64,000 bases of DNA from Pristionchus mayeri (Eukaryota; Nematoda; Chromadorea; Rhabditida; Neodiplogasteridae): NCBI GenBank assembly GCA_036245805.1, contig BTRK01000005.1, forward strand, positions 16,344,984 through 16,408,983, read 5' to 3'. A model generated the notes under the pieces. That model worked only from the letters and a program-made list of their open reading frames with translations, was not told where the DNA came from and did no database searches. This document shows positions 1-12,300 of this stretch, piece by piece. Both the position numbers and the translations under genes were made by a program. Position 1 is the stretch's first letter. Each line of letters starts with the position of its first letter.

Positions 1-347
1 GAAGATAACGCGCCACCACTTCTAACTATGCCTTTGTCGACGAGATATTGTTACGATCTTAGATGGAGGCAGAGAGGAAGAGTAGGAGAATTGATCAGGA
101 CAGGGGAATGAAGGGAGAGGGGGAGGGGGGGAGGGGGAGGGAGGTGGAGAGAAGGAGGGAGGGAGACCGGAGGAGGAATGCACGTTATTGCCACATTGTG
201 CCTGTTATCAGTAGTGTGGACCACTCATTGATTCTGCTGAGTTTTATTGATCGTTATTTTCGAAAATTTTCCAGAGACGTGCCTTCAGAATGCTTGTTGT
301 TGTGAAAATTCCATATTATTGATATTTTCGAAAGTCCAATTTTTCAG

Positions 348-3300
348 ATGATTAAACTAATATTATTATCGATTGCTCTCTCGACAGTCTCTTCCTTCGG
401 AGCAAAGAGGGAATTCGTGAGTATTCGTAGATATTGTTCTAAATTTATGCTTAATTTTCAGAAAGAAGAGTGCCAAACCCAGCTCGCAGAAGGACTGAAA
501 GTACTGGAAGAGGTCTGATGGAAAATAATTTTTTGAATTAGATTCGGGTTACTATCAAAGCATGCAACTACTGTATTCAATAACAAAGCAGCGCCGTAGT
601 AAGACTCCCGAACAATAAATTCGCAGGTGTACAACCATCTGAGCGGGGTGGTCGGAGAGGAACGAGCGAGCAATCTGAGACAGGCTAGTCCTTCCCACAC
701 TCATTCGTGCAAGTGACTGGAGCGACAGTGACAGCTATACTATTGAATGGATTCTCACAGTAAATGATGGCAATACATGCAGAAAATCAGTGCAATTAAA
801 GAAATGAGTCAACCTTCTAATGTCGTGAAATGGTAGTCGACATGAATGGTCTTCTCCAGAAGCGCAGCACTTGGCCTCAGGGATTGGGCGAGATTCTCGT
901 GCGATCGATGATCGACAGAAATCTGAAGAAAACGAAGACGAGCGAGGCTGAGGAAGGTCGTGGGCTCTTTTCACTCTGTCTTTCCGCTATTTCTTTCAAT
1001 CATCGTTAACTAGAGCTGTCCAGAATTTCGGGTTTTCCTTCACAAGAATAACGAAAACCGGTAATTTTCCTGTCTACAATGTCTTATATTCGACATCCGT
1101 ATTCTGATTCACTAAAACACAATGTCTGTCTAGATCTTCCAAGTGATCTTTGAACTTTAGAAGATGATGGGCCCTGCCCGGCACAGCATCTACCCTATTG
1201 GGATTGCAACGTGCCCGATTTCGATGACACGAAGAAGAGAGGGAAGAGAAGGTGGGCAAATCAAGATCACGAACAAGACTTTTATCGAGGATGTTATCAT
1301 TGGAAAGCATTGATTAGCAGGGGGCAAGATATGAAATGAAGCATCCTTCATCAGACTAAAAATGATTTTACGGCCCTCCTCACTTCGCGTGATCTCTCGT
1401 GATCTCCCAATCAGACAGAGTGAGAGGTTATGCTTAGTGAGGAGAGTACTGAATTTACGGCATTAGGTCGGACCTTCACGATGATAACCAAAAAATGGGC
1501 ACTTCTGCAGAAATTCCACAGTATCGTTTTAGACATTTAGGGTATTTTTGGTTCTCACCCGGAAGGTTATAATCCGACGGTGATCACCCGAGCTATTGCT
1601 GAATTGACGAGTTCAGTGATGACTTCATCGAGCATCGCTTCCCTCGTCTCTCGCACGACTACGAAGGACAACTGGACCCCTTCGCTTACTACGCCGAGAT
1701 CCTCCATGTGATCTTTGATCTTTTACTCTTTGGATTCCTTATCAGTGATATCGCTTTCGCAGAAACTTGCAAACCTTGCATGTCGGTGATTCAGCGAAAT
1801 GCACGGGAAATGCAAAAATTTTAAAGGGTGTGGGCGAGAGATGAGAGAGCACAGAGAAAGAGAGCGATCACTCGCGAATTTACATGCTCTCTCCCAATTT
1901 CTTTAAGCAAACGCTTTCTGGAAATTTGCCATAGAACGCCGTGAGATGCAGTGATTGCTGGAATTAGTTTTCTAACATCTACTCTATCACGTTCAGAGTC
2001 ACCTCTCCAACGCATCCGCTTGCGAGGGCACCTTCACCGACCTCAACTCGATCTCGGAGGCACAACTCTACGGATTCCTCTCACTCATGGCGACTAAGTG
2101 AGGGTGATAGGGAAGCACACAAACAGACTCGAACTCAGTCTATCTTGATCCAATCATGCATGTAACAAATGCAAATGGAAATTTAGAGGATAGAGACAAT
2201 GCGGGTTCGAGAGTGTCCTTGCAGGACCCCTGGCTCGTTCTGTCCCCTCTGCCACCACATGGCGGAGGAGTTGCACGATCGCCTCATTAAACCCGTCGAG
2301 ATGGTCTCCGGAGTGAGTTTATCGTTCCTCATTGTTTTCTCTGTTAGAGAATATGGCCAAGCTTACCTGAACATGCTCACGAATACTAATGCTACTTCCT
2401 GAATAACAAACTGGAGACTTTGGAATTCACACGTCACTGTGTACTAGGGTTATCACTCGGCGTGGCTATTGACATTCACCATCCTGTGGAATGCATACCC
2501 TGGCATTCATTATTTACTCTTGGCTAACTAATTGACCATTCATCTCTGGAAGAGGGCAAGCATTTCCATAGTATTCTTCAGTGGCGGGCGAAAAAAAGAA
2601 AAAAATTGTCAAATTGCCAGCCAGAATATTTGTGAATTACTGGACTTTTGCCGGGCAGCTCAGTCAATAATTTTCAAATTTTGTACATAAAATGCACGTG
2701 GGGTATGATTACTCAACGATGGATAATTCTAGCTAAAATTTCTTCATCGATCGTTGATCTTTGATCTCTCCTTCAGGCTGGTCACGGTGTTGTCACTCAC
2801 TTCCTCTCGCATCTTCCCTCACCCCGGACGATGTGCACGGCAATCGCACCCGGCTGCCACGCAAACTACGCAGTCAAGGGTTCGATCTTTGACCTTTGAT
2901 CCTTGTAGTGTGTAGCTTGATCTCTGAAGTATACATTTTGATATCTACTTGTCGACATCCTTTACTACAGAGGGACTGGAATATTTTTCAAACTACATTC
3001 ATGAAAAAAATCAAAAAAGGTTGTAAGTAATATAGGGAATTCAATGCAATATTTACGAACTATAGCCTGTAGTTTGAACTTTGATCTACCTGCAGCCGCT
3101 ACCCACACCGAGGCTAGCGTGTGCGCCACTTGCTCCTTCTGCAACATACTCACTAACGTCATCCAGGTTTGTAGTCTGCGCTTTGTAGTTTGATCCTTGA
3201 TCTCTGATCTTTGCCAGCACAAATTCCTGCTCGATCAAGACAAGATCGATCGCATCTTCAAGAACCTCGAGAAGTACTTCTTCCGTTTCGCATGCTCGTG

Positions 3301-4726
3301 CGTTTATTTCTTTTGTCTTCCAATTTCGGCATGAGGTCGGATAAGGATCCCCGGGATGGGCACTAATTCGGATGAGAACCATGATGTCATAGTTCTCATT
3401 CGATCTAGTGCCCCGGGATGGGAACCAAAAAGCGAATCCTTCTTCAGTATGTAGGACACGTTCGCAAACTGACAAAAATGATACAAGAGGAGTTCTCTTC
3501 GTGTTTCTCACCTAGTTCCAAAATTACGATGCGTTTTTTTTAAATGTGCACTTTGATTTTCCAGTGAGATGTGCTGCCTGAGAGACCATTTCCCGAAAGA
3601 ACTGCAGATGGATTACAAGAAGGTGCGAGAGACAAAAGATCAACTCCGTTCCTTTCACTGGTCATCCGTACTCACTTTCAGAGATTCACTGAACAATATG
3701 CAAAGTGGATTATCATGTTTTCCCTCCATCAATCTTTGCTAAAACAATACATTGAAAAGCTACGGGTCCAACTTGAGCTATGAAAGAGCGAGATCGAGAG
3801 TTCAAAGAATAATTATTTCCAATTCAGTGCCAGGACACGGCTAAGAAGACGTACTACAGACTCGTCGATGCGGCCAAGGTTCTGCTGAGACCCGAACGAC
3901 TCTGCGCCTTGGTATCTTGATCTATGATCTTCTCATCGACTTTCTCTATCTCTTTCTCTCCAGGAATTTCCCAAAATACAATGCACCATGATCAAGGAGG
4001 TGTATTTCATGTTTGCACAGATGCTGTGCGAGCGGGAAAAACGTTTAGAATAGCTGGCTCACAGTCGAGTTAAAGTCAGAAGATCAAAGATCAATCTCAG
4101 GAGATGGGATGGTGTCAGCTGAACGAGACGCCCAACCTGCTGCACTGTCTGCGCGAATACTGCGAAGAGAGTGCGTAGTTTGTAGTTTGATCTCTGATCT
4201 CTGATCCCTCTTAGTCGCCGACAATCCGTTCACTTCGTGGGTGTGCACGCAGATTCCCGACAGACCCGCGGACGCCGACAAGTTCCTCAATGTACACAAG
4301 ACCAAGGCGAGTTTGGCCTTTGATCTCTCACTTTGATACATTACCCTCATACCGTTGAATCATTTCGTCATACTGTACAGTAGATAACAGATGGTTATCT
4401 AAAAGCTCCACTTGTTCCTCTGGTCCATGTGTTCAAAGTGTGCTTCCCATCGAACGATATAACTAGTGATAGTTAAGATTAGCAAGGCGGGGAAGAAAGC
4501 GTCACTTCGCTTTTTAGAGATTGGGCAGAGTGGAGTGATGTGATTCCACTCGTTGAGAGTAGAGTTATTCTTGTACAGGCAGACCACTCCGGCCATCGTC
4601 TTCTCTAATCTCTCTGCCAGTTCAAACAACTACAATATTCTCTCTCAGGTGTACAAGGAGAAGGCTGACTTCCACACGGAGTTCGAGGAGAAGATGCGAG
4701 TGAAGAGAGAAGCTGGAGAACTATAG
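348..4726 (+). CDS. Secreted cysteine-rich protein with saposin-B-like segments (multi-exon)
   Basis: The first exon (348-416) starts with an ATG directly after a tttttcag acceptor and encodes a hydrophobic signal peptide (MIKLILLSIALSTVSSFGA). Exon 2 is 462-512. Further exons I can read include about 1606-1703, 2000-2094, 2230-2310, 3096-3166, 3218-3297, 3569-3620, 3827-3911, 4104-4170, 4215-4305 and 4650-4726, where the stop TAG lies. The segments are rich in paired cysteines, e.g. FCPLCHHMAEEL near 2240 and SVCATCSFCNILTNVIQ at 3110-3166, followed by an amphipathic helix ending in FACSEMCC. That spacing resembles saposin-B domains, which bind lipids outside the cell or in lysosomes. Exon limits in the first 1.6 kb are uncertain and I could not phase all junctions. 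No close named orthologue is recognised. Introns are full of TTTGATC-type heptamers. Confidence 0.6.
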
Positions 4727-6372
4727 ACTGCACCCCTTTCGACTACCTCTTTCAATCGATAATAAACATGTTTATATCCGGTTATCGATTCGTTTCCGAG
4801 TGCATCAAGGTTGTTCATCCCCTGTGTATTTGCCATCTGGTTGAGGTGTTTTGCGCCCGCGCGAACGAGTGTTCTCTTCGCTCTTTCTCTTGGGAGAGGA
4901 CGGGAAGTGAAATCGGAGCTGGGTCCAGTTTATGGCCGGGGAAAGTCTGGGAATTGTGCCGCCTCCCTCTTACTAGCAACGTTTGAACGCACTGATCGGC
5001 TTTGGGCAGCCGAGTTCGCTGGGGGTTAGATTGCGGAGATAGTGTAGCGTCTGCCACTACATCTTGTCAGATGATTTCGTACAGAAGGAGCATCGCACAA
5101 AGCGGTTCTCCACCACTGCTCCTCCTCCATCCCCTAACCTACCCCCTACTGCCTACTGTGAGTTTGAGCACAAACAGATTTCCTAGCACCATCTGATTCG
5201 TTTGCACTCGATTCACACAGTTTAGATAGGGGGGAGAAAGTGGGGGGGGGGGTGAGTGTGGGGGGCACTCTCACTTGGGAAAGAGCGCAAACGTGCCAGT
5301 TCATAGTAGGACACTCAGTAATTCCATTTTCGTAAATGCGTCAGAGCTAAGGAAACAATGGCCGCGTTTCCCTAGCTGAAAAGGCAGAGCGGCGAGAGCG
5401 CCAGAAGGTGAGAGTGAGGGGCGAGAGAGCGAGAGGAACGCAGAGAGCGCAGAGACTCGACTCCACCGAACGAGCGAGTTAGGCTAAGCTCGTCTTCTTT
5501 TCTCTCGTGTTTCCTGCCCGCGATGGCGCCATAATCTTGCTAGTGTGTTCACCATGTGATTATCGATTGATCACACCCCGATGTGCCGCGCGATTCCACC
5601 ATTTCCGACTTGTTTTCTCACCGTTCCATCTCGTTTTCAAGTTATTATGCTTGTTTCCACTGCTTTTCTAGCTGAGAAACTCGACAAATCGCCTGTCATA
5701 AGTGACAAACAGCGTCTCCGCCGTTTGCCGACGCAGTTACGCGGCTAGGTTTGCGTTTTGATAAGAATCCCGCCCGTTTCACTCGGTTGCGGCGCATTTT
5801 TACGCTAGCGAAAGTGAGAAAGGGCTTTGTTTAGCGCGGCGAGGGTCCGATCGCGCGATATTCTTGTGAGGGCCCGCTCTTATCGAGAGGAGAGAGGAGT
5901 TATCAGGTCGAGAAAGCGCATAGTTGAGTGATAGCTAGTGAGCTGAGTCGACTCTGAGTTTTTCGGCCACGAAAGTAACCGAAGGTGAAGCTGCCTCGAC
6001 TCCCCTCTCCTCCAATAACTAATGGTGATTTTTCCCTTACAACCATACGCGTGTAATCATCTTGTTTTCACGCGAATTCTCTGTTAATGCTCGTTTCTCC
6101 ACTCCCTCGAAAGGTAATGGTTAGAAAGCGATGACTAACGGCGTGTGATGCATAAGAATGGTTCGATTTTTTCGCGGCGTTGTGCGAGTTCTTTGTCTTT
6201 CGCCCGTGCTGCCTTGTGAAATCCTCGGCGAAATCCGCCCACTAAGCCAGCGCCCCAGGGGTTTCACGAAACGACTTTTCTTGAACTTGTCAGCTGTCGG
6301 TGAATCATCCACGTTTCTATCGTCTTGAACTTTATCAATCGATTCTTAACCCCTTCTTTCTTGCAGTTGTGC
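4727..6372. other. Intergenic and 5' region of GBA2
   Basis: No convincing coding exon is seen. The stretch contains a G-rich tract (5225-5270), GA-rich sequence with a high density of gagag motifs, and GC-rich sequence around 5500-5900 that is richer in CpG than its surroundings, as expected near a promoter. The acceptor ttgcag at 6361-6366 opens the first GBA2 coding exon, so an upstream 5' UTR exon or a spliced-leader acceptor must lie here. Confidence 0.4.
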
Positions 6373-9300
6373 ATGTGTCAGCCGGGCGGGAAGGCTGGCA
6401 AACTGAAGAAGCCGCGACCCTCCCAACAGTCACTCGAGAATGAGCAGGAGGGAACAGACAACACTAGTGGGTTCCCTTTTTGGGTAAAGCCAAATTGAAA
6501 CTTTCGTTAATTTGGTAGTGTTTTTTTTGAGTGGGAAGGTGCTGAAAGGAGATACTCGGCACTAATTGGAGTAGCAAGAAGCCATAGTTGGACCCAGCCG
6601 AGATTAATTATAAACATCTTTTGGTTTTTGACTCCAATTCTGTCCTTGACCTTCACATTTTTGCTGTTGAACGTTCATTCAAACTACAGATCCATTATGA
6701 ATTGCTTCAAGTTGTCTTGTCCAGGGGTTAAGTGGATGTTGAAACCCCACTCAACCTGGTAACTTAGCTGAATTGTGTTTACGCAGTACTTATTTTACCA
6801 AAATGATTACTCAGTTCAGATCTGCCAGCGTGCATGAGTGGTGTTGGATGGCACGCGCGTGGTGACAAACTGCCCGAGGAGAAGCGAGTGCCCTTCAATC
6901 GACCCACAGCACGACAAGTCAGTTATCGATTAACCTAAGGAGTACGGTAACCGACGAATTTGTTTTTCTCAGCGCCAAATATCGATCAAGAAAGCTCGGA
7001 ATACGGTATTACCTAGGGGTGCTTTTCTCACTGCTATAGGGAACGCGAGCAAGAGACACGTTCCATAAATCCAATTATTTATGCGTGTGAGGGAACGTTT
7101 TCTTAGAGCTTGCAAAAGATATTTATCCCTGGTGTTCACACTCCCATTTTTGACTGGCACTGCGTTTCTTTCTGTGCTATGAATCATCAAACGATGGGCG
7201 CTCTTCTCCCTTATCAAAGAGCGTAAAAGCGAAGAACAAAAGTCTATTGCAGGCGGCAATGATTTCCTGGATAATTAACACATTCCATGATCTGATTAGG
7301 ATATTTCGTGCCCCTTTCGTAATTGCTGTAGTGGTCTCGTTAATAATGGATGAGAGGGTGACCACTGAGTGCTTCCTGGTGCTCTCACTGAACAAAGGAC
7401 GGAAAAGATGACCCGGGTAACCATGGAGGCTTGGAGTCGGCAACAGGGGGAAATGAGGCTAGCGCCGTGCTTGATTTGTAGGGACCATATAAAAGCACAA
7501 TCCCGGACATTTTATTAACTACTTGAATTGAGTTTAAAATCTTGAGATTTTTGGAAATCATGTACTATTTTATAGCGTTACTCCTCTTAATCTATCTTGA
7601 ACTTTATTAGATCTGTCATTTATTTTCTCACAGCAGACATACTGGGAGATCTAGGTTGTATGTAATGAATGTGCAACATGTGTGTGGCGGGTAGGAAAAG
7701 TCACAAGTAGTGACGGTGGTCTGTGGGACTCAGGGCATCCTTGGTGAAAATTGTATCGGGGCTTTCGAGGTGGAAGAACTTGCTGGTTATCTAACCTGCA
7801 AACGATACTTTGGACGAAATGACGATAGATTGAGGCATAATTGTATCTTTATTAGTATCTTGGAGAGAATTGTGGAGTGACAGCTTTATTGTAGCGGAAT
7901 TCCAAATTCGCTCTCGCGGGTAAACGATACAAGACTGATCTCTTACGTGGGCAGGGATTGCTGCAAAAAGTTAAAAAATACTGGACGGTCTTCACTAGTT
8001 AAGCAACAAAACCGGCAGGGTTTACAGAAACTGGTGCCCTAAAACTGGAAATAGTATGATGGGTACTGTCCGAACACTCGAAGTGTTTTGGTGCTAGCAG
8101 CAATGGTGCCCATGTATGATCTAAATTTGGAATACAAAGTGGTCTACCAAATCAATAATGGTCTTGCAGGTGTACGATGCTCTTCCCTTCGTCCGTCGCT
8201 ACTTCATGTACTGGGTGCGACACACGGGCAAGAAGGAGAAACTGTTCATCAACACCTTCCAGCCACTCCAGCACAAACCATACTACGGTGAGTGGGCAAA
8301 GAATCGCTCGAATCCTTTGTCTCTCTCAAAAAAGTGTTCTAGAAAAGCGTAGAAAACCGCCCATTGGGTTCCGACATGATGAATCGATTAGCAATAGCAT
8401 TAATGCTACGGGCTGATTTCTGAAACGTGGAAAGTGCAAAAAGTATTCCGCTGTGCAAATTGACGCGCAGCATTCAAATTGAAACTCAGTGGCAATCGTT
8501 ATTACTCAATTAATTGATCTTAATTAGGTGTTCCGTGTGGTGGCATCGGGTCGGGGTCGATCGGGCGTGACTTCCGTGGCGGCTTCTGCAAATTCGGCCT
8601 CCGCCCGGGACTGATCGAGCACAAAGTGAACGTGGTGCCGGTGAGTGGGAAACGTCGTCCTGTCAAAGAATCATCCAGATTATAGTAAAATAGTAAACCT
8701 CGCCCTGATCGCACAAAGTGAATTGTGTAGGGCTTTCGGTGACGGATGTAGTAAGCCTCGCCTTCTAACCACACCACCTCTTTCAGTCGGACCAGTTCAT
8801 TCTCTCCGTAAGAAGGCCAGGAGAGGCAGAGGCCTGCTACCAGAAGGTTGTGTGGTATTCCTTTTTTTCTTGGGATATTCGTAATATGCTGCACTTGCAG
8901 AAATGAATAATAACAATGTGTGGTTGCAATCTTTTTTAGAAAGTCAAAACTTATTTTTAAAAATCCACACCGAAACTAAGTGGAAATACGTTTCTATCAT
9001 CTCCTGTACGAATTGCGGATTCGTACCCATCGAACACCCTGTGATTGCTTTCCGAAAATACGAGAACGAGAGTTTAAAATGTGCTGTTCAGGTGTTGTGC
9101 GGGGCGGACATCGACCGCTCTGGCCAACTCTCCGCCTGGGACTTCGATTTCCCTGAGAAGGACATCGCGTTCAGGTTACTGTAACAACTTGCAAATATTG
9201 ATTATCCCGTGCTATTGATTGAATAACACTTTCCACAGGAAAACCGAGATGGATTGCCCCTTTTCCTTGTAAAGTATATCTGAAGCTCAGATGTTACTGG

Positions 9301-12300
9301 TACAACAAATCAACTTTTCAATGTTTCCAGAGGACTCTACCCCCGATCGTGGACCGCTTACACCATCGACGAGCTCTCGCTGGTTGTCGTGCTCAGGCAA
9401 ATCTCACCCGTGATCCCTAACAATTACAAGGTACGGTAGGCACAGGAGAAATTGAAATCGAGGACTGACTTTTCATGTTTCTGTTTTTGTTTAAATTCCA
9501 TTTTCAGGATTCCTCCCTGCCGGTCACTGCCTTTGTCTTCGACGTCGAGAATCGAAGCAGTCAGGATTACGAGGTGAGATTATGAATTTGGAATTCATTT
9601 AGCATATTCTGGAATCAGGTTTGATTGCGGTGACGGATGTAGTAGACCCTTTGCTTCACTCTTTTGTTATAATAACATACACATGACCAGATGGGACTAA
9701 TTCGAACTGTGGCACACACGAATGATTCAACCGAATTATGAAATTGCTCACCGTTTGAAAGTGAATCGTGCTCATCGCAGGTCTCGATCGCCTTCACTTT
9801 CCGCAACGGAACCGGCTACTATCGATGGGAGGCCGATCCAGATTGCTCCTCCAAGGAATTCCTGTTCAACCCTGATCAGGAGGGAGCCGGAGGTACGTAG
9901 ATGCCTGTGATACGAAGTGGTGTTACGGTAGCAGTGCATTGAGATGGCAGTTCGATTTCAGTGAAAATGTAAAGCGTTTTGAAATTCCGTTAGACGCTGT
10001 TTACAAGTGTCAATTGCAGTTTACGGTATCACTCTCGAGCACAATATCGATCGGATGCGATGCACGTACGCACTGGGACTGAAAGCGGCGGAGGTGAGAT
10101 CAAAGATCAGACAGAGTCTAAAGATATCATCTAATCCTTTCTGCACTCTCCCTTACGCTATCAGGAAGCTCTTATAGAATTGAATGAAGCGACTCAATTA
10201 GTATAATTGTTGCATGGCTCATTGACTAAGTGTTATCCCAGTTCTCTAAAGCAATCAAGGCAAGCTTCAAAGATCGAGAATTCGTTTCAGAATTCGACCG
10301 CCTCGATCTGTCGATCCTTCCAACCCTCGGGCAGTGGTCTCGGCGTGTGGAAGCAACTGAGGGAGACGGGCGATCTACCCGATCACGGTCAGTTGCCGAT
10401 TGATTACCGTAGTCAGGAAGTGTAGGTCAAGAGAGCGTTCAGTGAACGTTCATTATGAAAATCGATAATTGCATTTTAATCTATAATTGTAGCTGACGAA
10501 GCGAGCAGCGCCAAGCAGGCAATCGGAATCTGCTCGCGGACTACGGTAGCCGCAGGCGAGAAGAAGTACGGTAAACGAAGAGAACTCGCAATTCGAAAAG
10601 GATAATTCTGCTCCTTGTATAGTTATGTCCTGTTAGTTCTCAGGAAATGGAAATGGAAATGACTGTAGATTTGAATTCCCGCAATTGGGTATCTCAGTTC
10701 TCCGTGGAGCTAGAGATTTTAAATTTGGAATATAAGGTTCAGATCGTCCAAAAGCCTTATATTCCAAATTTCAAATCTCTAGCTCATCAGAGAACCGAGA
10801 TATGAAATTGCGGGAATTCAAATCTGAAGTTATTTCCATTTCCATTTCCTGAGAACTAACGCCACATTAGAGTTTGATGATTAGCACAATCGAAATAGTT
10901 GATACCGAGCAGGAGCTTCTCTGTTTCGAGATTAATATTTCCTATTGCACTTTCACTTCACTTTAGTGATTTTGCTACTACTTGAGTGGTATTGCAAAAA
11001 ATATTCTACGTGTTCAAGGGACTATCGTACTTTATGTATCGATTAGGTAGTTCAATTATCGATTGCAGAGAATCGGCGGTTGAGATGGCCCTCGTGTGGC
11101 ACATGCCCGAGGTCATGTTTGGCAACGGAGAGCGAACGTACAAGAGAAGGTCAGACTCTTCTGCATCTCATAATCTTAGTTTCAACTGTAATACAAACGT
11201 GGAGATAGGAGCTATTTTCAATTATAAATCGGTTTCAAATTTGCCAAATTAGATTGTATTTCCACGTGTTATTTTATTTTTTAAATAAAAATAATTATTA
11301 TCATTGCAGATACACTCGTCACTTCGATGAGCGGGAGGAGGGCGCCCGTGCAATGTGTGCGTATGCCCTGCGAGAGAGAAGCAGATGGGAGAGGGAGATT
11401 GAGGAGTGGCAGAAACCCGTGAGTAGAGAGTTTCTGGTTGAGGTTATGGTTTGGCAGTGGTGGGCTGGATAGTCTTCACCGCATCTATTGTCAATCAAAA
11501 ATATATCATCAGTGGTCGAAAAGTAGGTCCAAAATGACATAACGTGCCGCTTTTTGGAGTTCGGACCATTGCAAAAGTAGAAAACGTACCCATTTTTTAG
11601 TAAATTTTCCTTAAAACGTACCCATTTTTCAAGGAATTTATATTGCATTTTAGAAACGTGCCCACTTTTTACAATTTTTGTGACCTACCCTTTCGACCGC
11701 TGTATATCATAATGGAAACGTGATTTACATAGGTGAAGTGAATGCATTCGTGTGATTAATGTTTCATGATAAATGCAGGTCCTCGAACACGCCCATCTTC
11801 CCCGCTGGTACAAGAGCGCTCTGTTCAACGAACTCTACTTCATTACCGACGGTATTGTCGTTTCAATGATTTGTGATATGTGTTAGCTCTCATTAGTCTG
11901 ATGATTATCAATCAACTCTCATGTTTAAAAAAAATCAATCCATATCAGTGGCGAAAGTATTCTCTTACAATTATTTATGGGAAATTATCTTGCTATAATC
12001 AACGAAAGCGTGACAAATTCGATTGTCTATGACATTATCTATCAGGCGGTTCGATCTGGTTCGAATGGGACGAGGAGTGGACCAAGAGGGAGCCTCATCT
12101 CTCCGAGTACTCCAGAGCAGTCATGAAACAGCACGGACGATTCGGATATCTCGAGTGTGAGTGACCATCGTACGACTTTTACTAATACACCAGTGGAATC
12201 CGCGTTTCTGATTGGAATAAATATTGCCGCACGTTATCTTTGTTCATGAGTAGATTGTTTGGGCAATGTCGTGTTTCACAATCAGGTTATCTGTGAGCAA

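Noticed and set aside
3086..3511. 141-codon minus-strand ORF
   Set aside because: It covers plus-strand exons of the saposin-like gene and an intronic hairpin; no domain is visible.
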